Assembly: GCF_001418255.1 (NCBI RefSeq) | Contig: NZ_LIPV01000002.1 | Coordinates: 186,001 to 250,000 of the forward strand | DNA from: Thiomonas bhubaneswarensis | GTDB lineage: Bacteria > Pseudomonadota > Gammaproteobacteria > Burkholderiales > Burkholderiaceae_C | Direction of reading: 5' to 3' | DNA: 64,000 bases | Shown here: positions 48,544-57,505 of the stretch, one piece after another | Position numbering within the stretch: the stretch's first letter is position 1 | Layout of the letters: each line of letters starts with the position of its first letter | Program-made: the position numbers and the translations under genes | Notes under the pieces: generated by a model | Database searches by the model: none | What the model saw: only the letters and a program-made list of their open reading frames with translations | Told to the model about the DNA's origin: nothing

Positions 48544-48948
48544 ATGCACAAAATCGCACTCGTACTGTCCATTCTGGGCTTTGCCGCAGCACCGGCCTTC
48601 GCCTCGACCATGCACCATGAGCTCAAGATCGAACTGCACCCGCAGAACAACTCCGGCGAAAGCGGCTACGCCATCATCAAGCCCATAGGCAAGGGCATCG
48701 AGGTCATCGTCCATGTCAAGGGCGGCCCGAAGGGCGTCGCCCAGCCCGATCACATCCACCCCGGTACCTGCGCCAACCTCAACCCGGTGCCCAAGTACCC
48801 GCTGGAAAACGTGGTGGATGGCAAGTCGGTGACCAAGCTGCCCGAGGTGAGCATGGACGACCTGTTTAAGGAGCCCATGGCCATCAACGTCCACGAAAGC
48901 GCGCAGGATCTGAAGAAATACGTGGCCTGCGGCGACATCAAGAAATAA
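48544..48948 (+). CDS. Secreted CHRD/SOD-like domain protein
   Basis: A 134-residue exported protein with a signal peptide ending PAFA (residue 20). The mature part contains GYAIIKPIGKGIEVIVHVKGG and PDHIHPGTCANLNP, then INVHESAQDLKKYVACGDI. The HIHPGTC and INVHES motifs and two cysteines recall CHRD-type and Cu/Zn superoxide dismutase-like beta folds; enzymatic copper ligands are not evident. The role is unknown. The leader holds AAGAACGT and ACGTTCTT (48493-48500, 48520-48527), able to pair. TTGGAG precedes the ATG. A hairpin (48970-48992) may end the gene. Confidence 0.7.
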   Translation: MHKIALVLSILGFAAAPAFASTMHHELKIELHPQNNSGESGYAIIKPIGKGIEVIVHVKGGPKGVAQPDHIHPGTCANLNPVPKYPLENVVDGKSVTKLPEVSMDDLFKEPMAINVHESAQDLKKYVACGDIKK

Positions 48949-48969
48949 GCCGCACTAACATCCAAACTT

Positions 48970-48992
48970 ACGGGGCGCGTGGTGCGCCCCGT
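48970..48992 (+). terminator. Hairpin after the CHRD-like gene
   Basis: ACGGGGCGC, a five-base loop, GCGCCCCGT, followed by only TTG. It lies 21 bases after the stop and just before the acetyltransferase gene, so it may be a weak terminator or a processing stem. Confidence 0.55.
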
Positions 48993-49015
48993 TTGCATTG
49001 GAGACTCACGGTTTG

Positions 49016-49492
49016 GTGACCTTGGAAGATGTGGATTTGGATCGGCCCGAACATGCGCGGGCCGTAACCGAGCTGATATCGCGCTACGCCCGCGACCCGA
49101 TGGGCGGCGGCGAAGATTTGTCGGACGATGTCAAGGCCGTGCTGGCCGAGCGCCTGCGTCAGCGTGCCGATTATGTCGGCGTGCTCGGCTACGACGGCGC
49201 CGATCCAGTGGCGCTGATCAACTGCTTCGAGGGCTTTTCCACCTTCATGGCGCGGCCGCTGATGAATGTGCACGACGTCTACGTCGATCCTGCCTATCGC
49301 GGGCACGGCCTGTCGCGCCGTCTGCTGGAGAGGGTCGAGGCCCTGGCCCGGGCGCGTGGCTGCGGCAAGCTCACCCTCGAAGTGCTCGACGGCAACACGG
49401 CGGCGCTAGCCAGCTACCGCCGTTTCGGGTTCGAGACCTACGCCCTCGACCCGGCGTTTGGTCGGGCGCAGTTCTGGCAGAAACGGCTCTGA
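49016..49492 (+). CDS. GNAT family N-acetyltransferase
   Basis: About 158 residues. The acetyl-CoA motif A is present as VHDVYVDPAYRGHGLSRRLLERVE near the middle, followed by KLTLEVLDGNTAALASYRRFGF (motif B). It resembles small single-domain acetyltransferases with an unknown acceptor. No ATG is available: GTG at 49016, TTG at 49013 or TTG at 48998 are candidates, with GGAG at 49000-49003 favouring the first two. The 3' end is three bases from the convergent TRAP gene stop. Confidence 0.85.
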   Translation: MTLEDVDLDRPEHARAVTELISRYARDPMGGGEDLSDDVKAVLAERLRQRADYVGVLGYDGADPVALINCFEGFSTFMARPLMNVHDVYVDPAYRGHGLSRRLLERVEALARARGCGKLTLEVLDGNTAALASYRRFGFETYALDPAFGRAQFWQKRL

Positions 49493-49495
49493 GAT

Positions 49496-51565
49496 TCAGC
49501 GCTGCGCACGTGTGCGCAGGCCGTGCCAGAGCAGCACGACCGCGGCCAGGGCGAAGCCGATTTCATCGGTCATCGGCAGCGCCATGATCAGCATGGCGGC
49601 CGCGGCGAACGCCAGCAGGCGCTCGGGCACCGACATCGGTCCGCGCAGATAGCCCACGGCCACCGCGCCCCACAACACAATGGCCAGCACGGCCTTGGCC
49701 GTCACATAGGTCACGCCCAGCCAGGTCCAGTCGCCCTGCAGCATGAGCTGCGGGTCATACACGGCCATATACGGCACGACGAAGCCAGCTAGCGCAATCT
49801 GCGTGGCTTTGAAGCCGATGCGCATGGGCGAGGCCTTGGCCACCGAGGCGGCCGCGAATGCGGCCAGGGCCACGGGCGGCGTGAGGTCGGCCATGATGCC
49901 GAAATAGAACACGAACATATGGCTGACGATCAGCGGCACACCCAGCTTGAGCAGGGCGGGCGCGGCGATCGAACTGGTGATGATGTAGTTGGGGATGGTG
50001 GGAATGCCCATGCCCAGGACCAGGCATACCGCCATGGTGAGCAGCAGCGACAGCAGCAGGCTGTGCGCGCCGATGTCCACGATGAAGCCGGCAAAACTGG
50101 TGGCCGCGCCCGTGAGGGTGAGCACGCCGACGATCACACCGACGATGGCGCAGGCGATGCCCACGGGCAGGGCCTGCCGGGCACCGTCGATCAGACTGTC
50201 GCGCAACACGCGCAGCGTCTGGCGTCCACCCTGGATCAGCAGGTTGACGGCCACCAGCGCGGCAATGACCCCCAGCACGGGGACGATGCCGTACCGCAGG
50301 AACGCCGCTGCGCCCAGTCCGCACGCAAACCAGAACACCATGCGGAACGCCGTGTGCGACATGCGGGCGGCGATGGCCGCGCCCAGCAGCAGGATGGCGG
50401 TGAGCGACAGCCCCATCATGCCGGCAAACATGGGGGTGAAGCCGTGGAACAGCATCCACACCAGTACCGCCAGCGGCAGGGCCAGATGCCAGTTCTCCTT
50501 CAGCGCCCGCCAGGGGTTCGGGATCTGGTCGGCAGGCAGGCCGAGCAGCTTTTTGCGCCCCGCCTCCAGATGCACCATCCAGAACGCGGTGAGGTAGTAC
50601 AGCGCGGCCGGAATGACGGCGGCCTTGACGATGTCGGCATACGGCACGTTGAGGGTCTCGGCCATGATGAAGGCTACCGCGCCCATGACCGGCGGCATGA
50701 TCTGTCCGCCCATGCTGGCCGTGGCCTCCACCGCCCCGGCGAAGACCGGCGAGTAGCCGAAGCGCTTCATCAGCGGAATGGTGAACTGGCCTACCGTGAG
50801 CACATTGGCCACGCCCGAGCCGGAGATCGTACCCATCAGGCCCGAAGACATGACCGCCACCTTGGCCGGACCGCCTCGCGCCTTGCCCACGAGCCCCAGC
50901 GCCAGGGCGTTGAACAGCCGGATCATGCCGGCATGTTCGAGAAACGCCCCGAACAGAATGAACAGGAAGATGTAGGTGGCCGACACCAGAGTGGGAATGC
51001 CGTAGATGCCCTCGGTGCCGAGATAGAGCTGGTTGATGATCTGGTCCAGCCCGTAGCCGCGGTGGCTGATGGCGTCGGGCAGGTATTGGCCGAACAGGCC
51101 GTAGAGCAGAAAGGCCGCGCAGACCAGGGGCAGCGCCAGGCCCAGGCTGCGGCGCGCGGCCTCGAACAGCAACACCACGACGGCGGCGCCGACCCACAGG
51201 TCGGTCGTGGTCGGGTCGCCGCTGCGCTGGATCAGGTCGGCCTCGAAGATCCAGTGATACAGCCCGAGCCCGAAGGCCACGGCGCCCAGCAGCCAGTCGA
51301 ACCACGGAATGCGGTGCATCCAGCTCTCGCGCTTGAGCGCCGGCACCACCCAGAACACCAGCAACATCAGAAAGCCGACATGCAGCGAGCGCATCACCAG
51401 GCTCGACAGCGGGTGAAAGGCGGCCACGACGAGCTGATAGGCCGAAAAGGCGAGCGCCGCCGCCATGACCGTGCGCTGGGCGAGACCGGAGAGACTGCGC
51501 TGGTGACCGCTGTCGGCGTGCGGCTCGGAGGAGGTGTGGATCAGATCGTCGGCGGTGGCGCTCAT
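49496..51565 (-). CDS. TRAP transporter fused permease (TAXI type)
   Basis: A 689-residue membrane protein joining the small four-helix and large twelve-helix TRAP subunits. Motifs are ATYIFLFILFGAFLEHAGM, SSGLMGTISGSGVANVLTVGQFTIP, EATASMGGQIMPPVMGAVAFIM and MGIPTIPNYIITSSIAAP. It should drive sodium- or proton-coupled uptake of an organic acid captured by the TAXI protein encoded upstream (51.7-52.7 kb). The ATG at 51565 gives the family N-terminus. Confidence 0.93.
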   Translation of the reverse strand: MSATADDLIHTSSEPHADSGHQRSLSGLAQRTVMAAALAFSAYQLVVAAFHPLSSLVMRSLHVGFLMLLVFWVVPALKRESWMHRIPWFDWLLGAVAFGLGLYHWIFEADLIQRSGDPTTTDLWVGAAVVVLLFEAARRSLGLALPLVCAAFLLYGLFGQYLPDAISHRGYGLDQIINQLYLGTEGIYGIPTLVSATYIFLFILFGAFLEHAGMIRLFNALALGLVGKARGGPAKVAVMSSGLMGTISGSGVANVLTVGQFTIPLMKRFGYSPVFAGAVEATASMGGQIMPPVMGAVAFIMAETLNVPYADIVKAAVIPAALYYLTAFWMVHLEAGRKKLLGLPADQIPNPWRALKENWHLALPLAVLVWMLFHGFTPMFAGMMGLSLTAILLLGAAIAARMSHTAFRMVFWFACGLGAAAFLRYGIVPVLGVIAALVAVNLLIQGGRQTLRVLRDSLIDGARQALPVGIACAIVGVIVGVLTLTGAATSFAGFIVDIGAHSLLLSLLLTMAVCLVLGMGIPTIPNYIITSSIAAPALLKLGVPLIVSHMFVFYFGIMADLTPPVALAAFAAASVAKASPMRIGFKATQIALAGFVVPYMAVYDPQLMLQGDWTWLGVTYVTAKAVLAIVLWGAVAVGYLRGPMSVPERLLAFAAAAMLIMALPMTDEIGFALAAVVLLWHGLRTRAQR

Positions 51566-51685
51566 GGCTGGACTTCTGGCGTTGCGGCGACGGCCTCGTG
51601 AGCGCCGCGGCAATGGGGGTGAGTCGGTGCAAAACGGCCCGCGCACAGCGGGCCTGGGCAAGACGAGGTGGTGCAGCGCAAAGGC

Positions 51686-52666
51686 TTACTTCAGTACGCC
51701 CGCCTCGCGGTAATACCTGGCCGCGCCCGGATGCAGCGGTACCGGCGAGTTCAGTGGGGCATCCTTTAGGCTGATGCCCTTGGCGGCCGCGTGCGCGGCC
51801 ACCAGCTCGGGCAGGTGGGTGAACATGGCCTTGGTCATCTGATAGACCAGATCGTCACTCAGACCCTCACGGGTGACCAGGAAGTTCTGGATGCGTGCCG
51901 TCGGCACCGCGCTGGTTTGTCCCTCGTAGGTATTGGCGGGAATGACGCCGCTTTGATACGCCGGATCGCCCACCTTGGCAATGATGTCATCGGGCACCGG
52001 CACCACCACGATTTTTTGCGATGCGGCCAGATCGCGCAGCGACGCCACGCCTAGCCCGGCCGACTGCAGGGTGGCGTCGAGCTGGCGGTTTTTCATCAGC
52101 TCGACCGACTCACCGAAAGGCAGGTATTCCACCTTGGAAAAATCCTTGTAGCTCAACCCGGCGGCCTTGAAAATCGCACGGGCGTTGAGTTCGGTGCCGC
52201 TCTTGGGGGCGCCGACGGAGATGCTCTTGCCCTTCAGGTCGGCCAGGGATTTGATGCCCGAGTCGGCCCGGGCGACGATCTGGACATAGTTGGAATAGAT
52301 CGCCGCCATGGTGCGCAGTTTTTTCAGCGGCGCCTTGAAACCCGCGTCGGCTTCGCCCTTCCAGGCATCGGAGAGCGCATCACCCAGCGAGAAGCCGAGC
52401 TCGGCGCGCCCCGCTTCAAGCAGGTTGAGGTTTTCCACTGAGCCCTTGGTGGCCTGCACCGAGCTTTTTGCTGCGGGAATTGCCTTGGCATAGATCTGCG
52501 ACAGCGCCACGCCGAGCGGGTAATACACCCCGCTGGTACCGCCCGTGGCAATGGTGATGTACTCGGCGGCGAAGGCTTCGCGCAGTGCCATGGGCACGAG
52601 CAAGGCAGCACCTCCCGTGATGGCGATGGCGCGGCGGCGGGAAACGGCATGCGGCATTTTGACCAT
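51686..52666 (-). CDS. TAXI family TRAP solute-binding protein
   Basis: A 326-residue periplasmic protein. The signal is twin-arginine-like or Sec-like (SRRRAIAITGGAALLVPMALREAFA). The mature start has ITIATGGTSGVYYPLGVALSQI, the TAXI family hallmark, and later VGAPKSGTELNARAI. Ligands of TAXI proteins include glutamate and 2-oxoglutarate, but the specificity is unknown here. The ATG at 52666 has GGAG about eight bases upstream. The fused permease follows 120 bases downstream. Confidence 0.93.
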   Translation of the reverse strand: MVKMPHAVSRRRAIAITGGAALLVPMALREAFAAEYITIATGGTSGVYYPLGVALSQIYAKAIPAAKSSVQATKGSVENLNLLEAGRAELGFSLGDALSDAWKGEADAGFKAPLKKLRTMAAIYSNYVQIVARADSGIKSLADLKGKSISVGAPKSGTELNARAIFKAAGLSYKDFSKVEYLPFGESVELMKNRQLDATLQSAGLGVASLRDLAASQKIVVVPVPDDIIAKVGDPAYQSGVIPANTYEGQTSAVPTARIQNFLVTREGLSDDLVYQMTKAMFTHLPELVAAHAAAKGISLKDAPLNSPVPLHPGAARYYREAGVLK

Positions 52667-52786
52667 GATGGATCTCCGTGAACGATTTGTTACAAACGGA
52701 AACGATGCTAATCGGTCTGGTGCCAAATGCAACAGGGCAAGTTGCCATGGCGCATGTCCACCGCCCCAGTAATGGGGCGGGGAGGT

Positions 52787-53551
52787 TCACAGAATCTTGG
52801 ACAGAAACTGCTGCGTGCGCTCGTGTTGCGGTGCGCCGAAAAACTGCTCGGGCGGAGCCGATTCGATGATCTGGCCCTGATGCATCATCACCACCCGATC
52901 GGCCACCTCGCGGGCGAAACCCATTTCGTGCGTGACCACCACCATGGTCATGCCGTCACGCGCCAGCGACTTCATGACGTCGAGCACTTCGCCGACGAGT
53001 TCGGGATCGAGCGCCGAGGTGGGCTCGTCGAACAACATCAGCTTAGGGCTCATCGCCAGCGCGCGGGCGATGGCGATGCGCTGCTGCTGTCCGCCCGAGA
53101 GCTGGTTGGGATAGGCGTCGCCCCGATCGGCCAGACCGACGCGGGCCAGCAGTTCGTGCGCGCGCTGCACGGCCTGCGCCTTGGGCATCTTGCGCACATG
53201 GATGGGAGCCTCGATGATGTTCTGCAGCGCCGTCATATGTCCGAATAGGTTGAAGCGCTGGAACACCATGCCGACTTCGGCGCGGTGGCGGCAGACTTCG
53301 TGATCGCGCAGTTCATGCAGGCGGTCGCCCACCTGGCGGTAGCCGACGAGTTCGCCATCGACCCACAGCCGCCCCGAGTCGATTTTTTCGAGGTGGTTGA
53401 TGCAGCGCAGAAACGTGGATTTGCCCGAGCCCGAGGCGCCCAGCAGGCAGACCACTTCACCGCGTTGCACGTCGAGCGACACCCCTTTGAGCACTTCGAG
53501 GGCGCCGAAGCGCTTGTGCACGCCCTCGGCCTTGACCATGACCTGGCTCAT
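52787..53551 (-). CDS. Polar amino acid ABC transporter ATP-binding protein
   Basis: A 254-residue ATPase. Walker A is GASGSGKST, the Q-loop FQRFNLF, the signature LSGGQQQR, Walker [12 protein letters not shown] and the H-loop VVVTHEMGF. These features match the HisP/GlnQ family for polar amino acids. The ATG at 53551 overlaps the permease stop as ATGA. It completes the SBP-permease-ATPase operon, read leftwards. Confidence 0.94.
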   Translation of the reverse strand: MSQVMVKAEGVHKRFGALEVLKGVSLDVQRGEVVCLLGASGSGKSTFLRCINHLEKIDSGRLWVDGELVGYRQVGDRLHELRDHEVCRHRAEVGMVFQRFNLFGHMTALQNIIEAPIHVRKMPKAQAVQRAHELLARVGLADRGDAYPNQLSGGQQQRIAIARALAMSPKLMLFDEPTSALDPELVGEVLDVMKSLARDGMTMVVVTHEMGFAREVADRVVMMHQGQIIESAPPEQFFGAPQHERTQQFLSKIL

Positions 53552-54429
53552 GCCGTGGCCCTCCGGCGGGCGACCCATGCGCGCAGTTGTTGCAGCGGCG
53601 TCGCGGGCGTCTTGCGGGTGGCGCTGCGGCCGAAATGCCGCTCGATGTAGAACTGGCCGATCGACAGCACCGTGGTCACCAGCAGATACCAGATGCTGGC
53701 CACCAGCAGCAGCGGGATGGTGCGGTAGTTGGCCGCGTAGATCAGCTGCACCGAGTACAGCAGATCGGTCACGGCGATGACGCTGACCAGCGAGGTGGTC
53801 TTGAGCATCGAAATCGCCTCATTGCCGGTGGGCGGCACGATGACCCGCATGGCCTGAGGCAGCACCACGCGCCGCATGATCTGCAGCCGCGACATGCCCA
53901 GCGCTGCCCCGGCCTCGCTCTGGCCTTCGTCCACCGACAGAATGCCGGCGCGCACGATCTCGGCCATGTAGGCGCCCTCGTTGAGGCCCAGCGCCAGAAT
54001 GGCGGCGATGAAGGGGGTGATCAGATTGTTGGCATCGAAACTCCACGAGCCGATGCCGATGCTGGGATAGAGCGCGGTGATGTTGAACCAGAACAAGATC
54101 TGAACCAGCACGGGGGTGCCGCGGAACAGCCAGATGTAGAACCAGCTCGCGCCCGACACCAGCGGGTTGTGCGAAAGCCGCATCACCGCCAGCAGCACAC
54201 CCAGCGCCACGCCGATGAGCATCGAGATCACGGTGAGTTCGAGCGTCAGCAGCAGGCCCTGCAGCACACGTACGGAGAAGAAATATTCACCGACGACCGA
54301 CCACTCGAATCGAGGGTTGGTGGTGAAGGAATATGCCATGGTCAAAGCCAGGAGGAAAACGGCGGCAGCGGCGATCCAGCGCCCAGGGTGTCGTGCCGGA
54401 ATGGCTTTGATGTCGTCAGGTCGCATCAT
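53548..54429 (-). CDS. Polar amino acid ABC transporter permease
   Basis: A 293-residue inner-membrane permease of the HisM/GlnP type with five or six helices. The ATPase-contact EAA loop is [21 protein letters not shown]. An extended C-terminal tail is rich in basic residues ([11 protein letters not shown]). Only one permease gene is present, so the channel is probably a homodimer. It follows the binding-protein gene after a stable hairpin. Confidence 0.93.
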   Translation of the reverse strand: MMRPDDIKAIPARHPGRWIAAAAVFLLALTMAYSFTTNPRFEWSVVGEYFFSVRVLQGLLLTLELTVISMLIGVALGVLLAVMRLSHNPLVSGASWFYIWLFRGTPVLVQILFWFNITALYPSIGIGSWSFDANNLITPFIAAILALGLNEGAYMAEIVRAGILSVDEGQSEAGAALGMSRLQIMRRVVLPQAMRVIVPPTGNEAISMLKTTSLVSVIAVTDLLYSVQLIYAANYRTIPLLLVASIWYLLVTTVLSIGQFYIERHFGRSATRKTPATPLQQLRAWVARRRATA

Positions 54430-54447
54430 GTTGAAGCGTTGAAATTA

Positions 54448-54477
54448 GCTGGGTGCGGCCCGCAGGCCGCGCCCAGC
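54448..54477 (-). terminator. Intercistronic hairpin between binding protein and permease genes
   Basis: On the minus strand GCTGGGCGCGGCC pairs with GGCCGCACCCAGC around a four-base loop, with one G-T wobble. Stems here usually protect the binding-protein mRNA and partly stop transcription, giving more binding protein than permease. Confidence 0.65.
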
Positions 54478-54486
54478 AAGGCGACA

Positions 54487-55353
54487 TTACTGCGCGGCCG
54501 GATTGATGGCGGGGTCTTTGATCGCGCCCTGGGTGATGCCCCACTTGTGCAGGATCTTGGCGTATTCACCGCTGGCCATGACCTTTTTCAGCGCGGCCAG
54601 CACCGGCTCGGCCAGGCCGCTGTTCTTCGGAATGGCGATGCCGTAGGGCGCGGAGTTGTAGGGCTCGCCGGTGAGCTTGAACTGGCCGCGCGATTCCTCG
54701 ACGATCCAGGCCGCAACCGGGGAGTCGGCCATGCCCACTTGAGCGCGGCCGCTGGCGATCGCCAAGTTGGCGCCGTTCTGGTCGGGGAAGACCGAAACGG
54801 TCACGGGCTTCTTGCCCGCAGCCACGCATTCCTTGCCCTGCTTGGCGGCGTCGTCAGCTTGGGTGGTGCCCTTCTCGACGGCCACCGTCATGCCGCACAG
54901 GTCGGCCAGGCCATTGACCTTCGGGCCGCCCTTGGACTTGACGTAGAACGAAGTGCCCGCCGTCATATAGCTGACGAAGTCCACCACTTCCTCGCGCTTC
55001 TTGGTGATGGTGAACGAGGACATGCTCATGTCGTACTTGCCCGACTGCAGCGCGGGAATGATGCTGTCGAAGCTGGCGTTGACGAAGTCGGCCTTCACGC
55101 CGAGTTCCTTGGCGATGGCCTTGCCCAGATCGACGTCGGCGCCGACCACGGTCTTGCCGTCCTTGGCGATGAATTCCATCGGCGCGTAGGTCGCGTCGGC
55201 AGCGATGGTCAGGTGACCTTGGGCCTTGTACTTTTCCGGCAGGGCGATGGAGGCTGCGGATGCGCTGGCGCTGAAGACCGAGCCGAGCGCCACCAAGCCT
55301 GCGAGTGCGCCCAGACGGCGGGGCGAAGCGAAGTTGCGAAGCGTGAACGTCAT
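54487..55353 (-). CDS. Polar amino acid ABC transporter substrate-binding protein
   Basis: A 288-residue family 3 periplasmic binding protein. The signal peptide ends near ASASA. Mature motifs include LTIAADATYAPMEF, VVGADVDLGKAIAKELG, YDMSMSSFTITKKREEVVDFV, and AVEKGTTQADDA. Two cysteines (GLADLCGM and GKECVAAG) may form a disulfide. Ligand specificity among polar amino acids is not clear. It is the first gene of the operon. Confidence 0.93.
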   Translation of the reverse strand: MTFTLRNFASPRRLGALAGLVALGSVFSASASAASIALPEKYKAQGHLTIAADATYAPMEFIAKDGKTVVGADVDLGKAIAKELGVKADFVNASFDSIIPALQSGKYDMSMSSFTITKKREEVVDFVSYMTAGTSFYVKSKGGPKVNGLADLCGMTVAVEKGTTQADDAAKQGKECVAAGKKPVTVSVFPDQNGANLAIASGRAQVGMADSPVAAWIVEESRGQFKLTGEPYNSAPYGIAIPKNSGLAEPVLAALKKVMASGEYAKILHKWGITQGAIKDPAINPAAQ

Positions 55354-55391
55354 GATGTTGTCCTCGGAAGTTGTGAACTGCGATGTTTTAA

Positions 55392-55467
55392 GCGCCCCCA
55401 GGGTCGGCTCGCCGACCCTCCCCCCGTGGGGGTCAAGAAAACTTGGGGCGGCCCTGCGTTTTCTTGA
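55392..55467 (+). repeat. Three-hairpin intergenic repeat, copy 2
   Basis: Same order as copy 1. Hairpin 1 is GGGTCGGC-TC-GCCGACCC, hairpin 2 CCCCC-GT-GGGGG, and hairpin 3 pairs TCAAGAAAAC (55433-55442) with GTTTTCTTGA (55458-55467). Its stem 1 sequence differs from copy 1 but is again fully paired. It lies upstream of, and opposite to, the binding-protein gene. Confidence 0.85.
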
Positions 55468-55630
55468 GAGAGGTATGCCAGCGGCGGCAGTCCGCCCACG
55501 GCAGAACGAAGGGCCCTAGGTTCTGCCGCGGCTTCTCGCAACCGGCCAAGCATGGTAGTCAAAAATCCAACCACGTCGGCAGCCGAAGCCGGTCTGCCGA
55601 GCATCATCGTCCTAGCAAGATCTGCGCCAA

Positions 55631-56692
55631 TCAGGGCTTGCGGCCCAGCCAGATCTCGAAGCAGCTGCCGCCGCCAGGGCGGGGCAGGCAGCGGGCCTCG
55701 CCGCCATGTTGTCTGGCGATGCGGCGCACCAGAGCCAGCCCCAGGCCGGTGCCATCACCGCGTTCGCCCAGGCGCTCGAAGGGCTCGAAAATGCGCTGCG
55801 CGTCTGCGGGAGGAACGCCCGGGCCCTGATCGCAGACGCGGATGATGCCTCCGCCCTCCACGGCGCTCAGGCTGACCTGCGGCGTACTGCCCGGCGCATG
55901 CCGCTGCGCGTTGTCGAGCAGGTTGCGCACCGCGCGGCGCAGCAGGCGTTCGTCGCCCTGAAGAGTGATCCAGTCGCCGTGCACCTCGACGTCGAAGCGT
56001 GCGGCCTCCTCGGCCACCAGAGCGAGAAGGTCGAGCTCTTCGAGGTGAACCGACTTACCAGGCGCGGCATCGAGCCGACTCGACAGCAGGATGTCGTCGA
56101 TCAGCGCGTCGAGCTCGGCCAGGTCTTGTTTGGCCGCGCGCGCGGCCACCTGACGCGCGGCGACGGGGGCAGGCCCGGCCAGCGTTTCCAGGCTGAGGCG
56201 CAAACGGGTGAGCGGAGTGCGCAATTCGTGCGAGGTGTAGGCCAGCAGCGACTTGTGGCTTCGCATCAGAGCCTCGATGCGGGACGCGGCGGTGTTGAAA
56301 CTCTGCGCGAGCTGGGCCACCTCGTCGCGGCCCTGCACCGCCACGCGAGCACTCAGATCGCCTTCACCCAGCGCCTGCACGCCTTGCTGCAGGGTTTCCA
56401 GGCGGTGGGTGAGGCGGCGCATCAGCGGCAGGGTCACGGCGCTGACCACCAGCGCGGTGAGCACGGTGCTGGTGAAAGGCGACAGCAGCAGATGCCGCCA
56501 GGGCGAGGGCTGAATGCCCTGCGCCGCCATGAGGGCGCGGAACATCGCGCGGCGGATTTCGGCTTCGTGGGGATCGGAGAAAAACAGCCAGTGAAACAGC
56601 AGCGCCGACACCAGCGCCTGTGCGAGCAGCGCGAGAATGAGCGCCAGCCACAGACGCTGCCACAGCCGGGATGCAGCACCGGATGCGGCCAT
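55631..56692 (-). CDS. Two-component sensor histidine kinase
   Basis: A 353-residue kinase. Two membrane helices (LWLALILALLAQALVSALLF and STVLTALVVSAVTLPLM) flank a short periplasmic stretch of about 45 residues. A HAMP domain follows, then the dimerisation helix with His155 in YTSHELRTPLTRL. The ATPase has NLLDNAQRH (N box), VCDQGPGVP (G1), FERLG (F box) and GTGLGLALV (G2). The gene starts two bases after the response regulator. The small sensor loop and the Spy neighbour suggest an envelope-stress, CpxA-like kinase. Confidence 0.92.
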   Translation of the reverse strand: MAASGAASRLWQRLWLALILALLAQALVSALLFHWLFFSDPHEAEIRRAMFRALMAAQGIQPSPWRHLLLSPFTSTVLTALVVSAVTLPLMRRLTHRLETLQQGVQALGEGDLSARVAVQGRDEVAQLAQSFNTAASRIEALMRSHKSLLAYTSHELRTPLTRLRLSLETLAGPAPVAARQVAARAAKQDLAELDALIDDILLSSRLDAAPGKSVHLEELDLLALVAEEAARFDVEVHGDWITLQGDERLLRRAVRNLLDNAQRHAPGSTPQVSLSAVEGGGIIRVCDQGPGVPPADAQRIFEPFERLGERGDGTGLGLALVRRIARQHGGEARCLPRPGGGSCFEIWLGRKP

Positions 56693-56694
56693 GG

Positions 56695-57441
56695 TCAAAG
56701 CCCGTCCTGCGACTTGGTGAACACATAGCCCGCGCCGCGCAGCGTGAGGATGCGCCGCGGGTGGCGCGGGTCGTCCTCGATGGCGGCGCGGATGCGGCTG
56801 ATGTGCACGTCGATGGAGCGGTCGAAGGCTTCGAGCGATTCGCCCTTGACCGCACCGAGCAGAAATTCCCGCGTCAGCACCCGACCCGGGTGGCGCGCGA
56901 GCACCTGCAGCAGGTCGAACTGGTAGGCGGTCATCTGCCGTTCTTCGCCGTCGATGCGGGCCTGGCGCGCGGCGGGGTCGATTTCCAGTCGGCCGAAGCG
57001 CAGAACCTGCTCGGCCTGTGGATCGTGCGGCGACAGGCTGCCCGCCCGCCGACGGGTGATGGCGCGCAACCGCGCCAGCAGCTCACGCGGCTCGAACGGT
57101 TTGGTGAGGTAGTCGTCAGCGCCGATCTCCAGTCCCACCACGCGGTCGAACGGGTCGCCGCGCGCGGTCAGCATGAGCACGGGCAGATCGCTGTGGGTGC
57201 GCAGGCGTCGGCAGATGTCCAGGCCGTCGCCGTCGGGCAGCATCAGATCGAGCACCAGGGCGTCGAAGGTCGGGGCTTCGCCACGACGGGGAGCCAGGGC
57301 GACATCGGCCTGCGCGGCGTTGGCGGCGTGGGTGACTTGCCAGCCGGAGCTGTGCAGAAAATCGCTGACCTGTTGCGCCAGACGAAGATCGTCTTCGACC
57401 AGCAGAAGTTGGCTTGGCGTGGTACGAGAGAGCGGCGTCAT
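56695..57441 (-). CDS. OmpR/PhoB-family response regulator
   Basis: A 248-residue regulator. The receiver has the acidic pair VEDD, phospho-acceptor Asp65 in LVLDLMLPDGDG, MLTARGD and the conserved Lys in DDYLTKPFEPREL. The winged-helix DNA-binding domain has LLQVLARHPGRVLTREFLL, RSIDVHISRIRAAIEDDP and TLRGAGYVF. A second ATG at 57453 is possible. With the kinase it forms a CpxR-like pair, and the Spy-like gene 64 bases upstream is its likely target and operon partner. Confidence 0.92.
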   Translation of the reverse strand: MTPLSRTTPSQLLLVEDDLRLAQQVSDFLHSSGWQVTHAANAAQADVALAPRRGEAPTFDALVLDLMLPDGDGLDICRRLRTHSDLPVLMLTARGDPFDRVVGLEIGADDYLTKPFEPRELLARLRAITRRRAGSLSPHDPQAEQVLRFGRLEIDPAARQARIDGEERQMTAYQFDLLQVLARHPGRVLTREFLLGAVKGESLEAFDRSIDVHISRIRAAIEDDPRHPRRILTLRGAGYVFTKSQDGL

Positions 57442-57505
57442 GGGGCGGCCCATTCTGGAATGACACGCAGGCCGCCGCGGCGGCCTGCCTCTTGCTGGGA
57501 CCAGC

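Noticed and set aside
49919-51601. 560-codon plus-strand frame over the TRAP permease
   Set aside because: Rich in His, Gln and Arg with no domains, antisense to a clear transporter.
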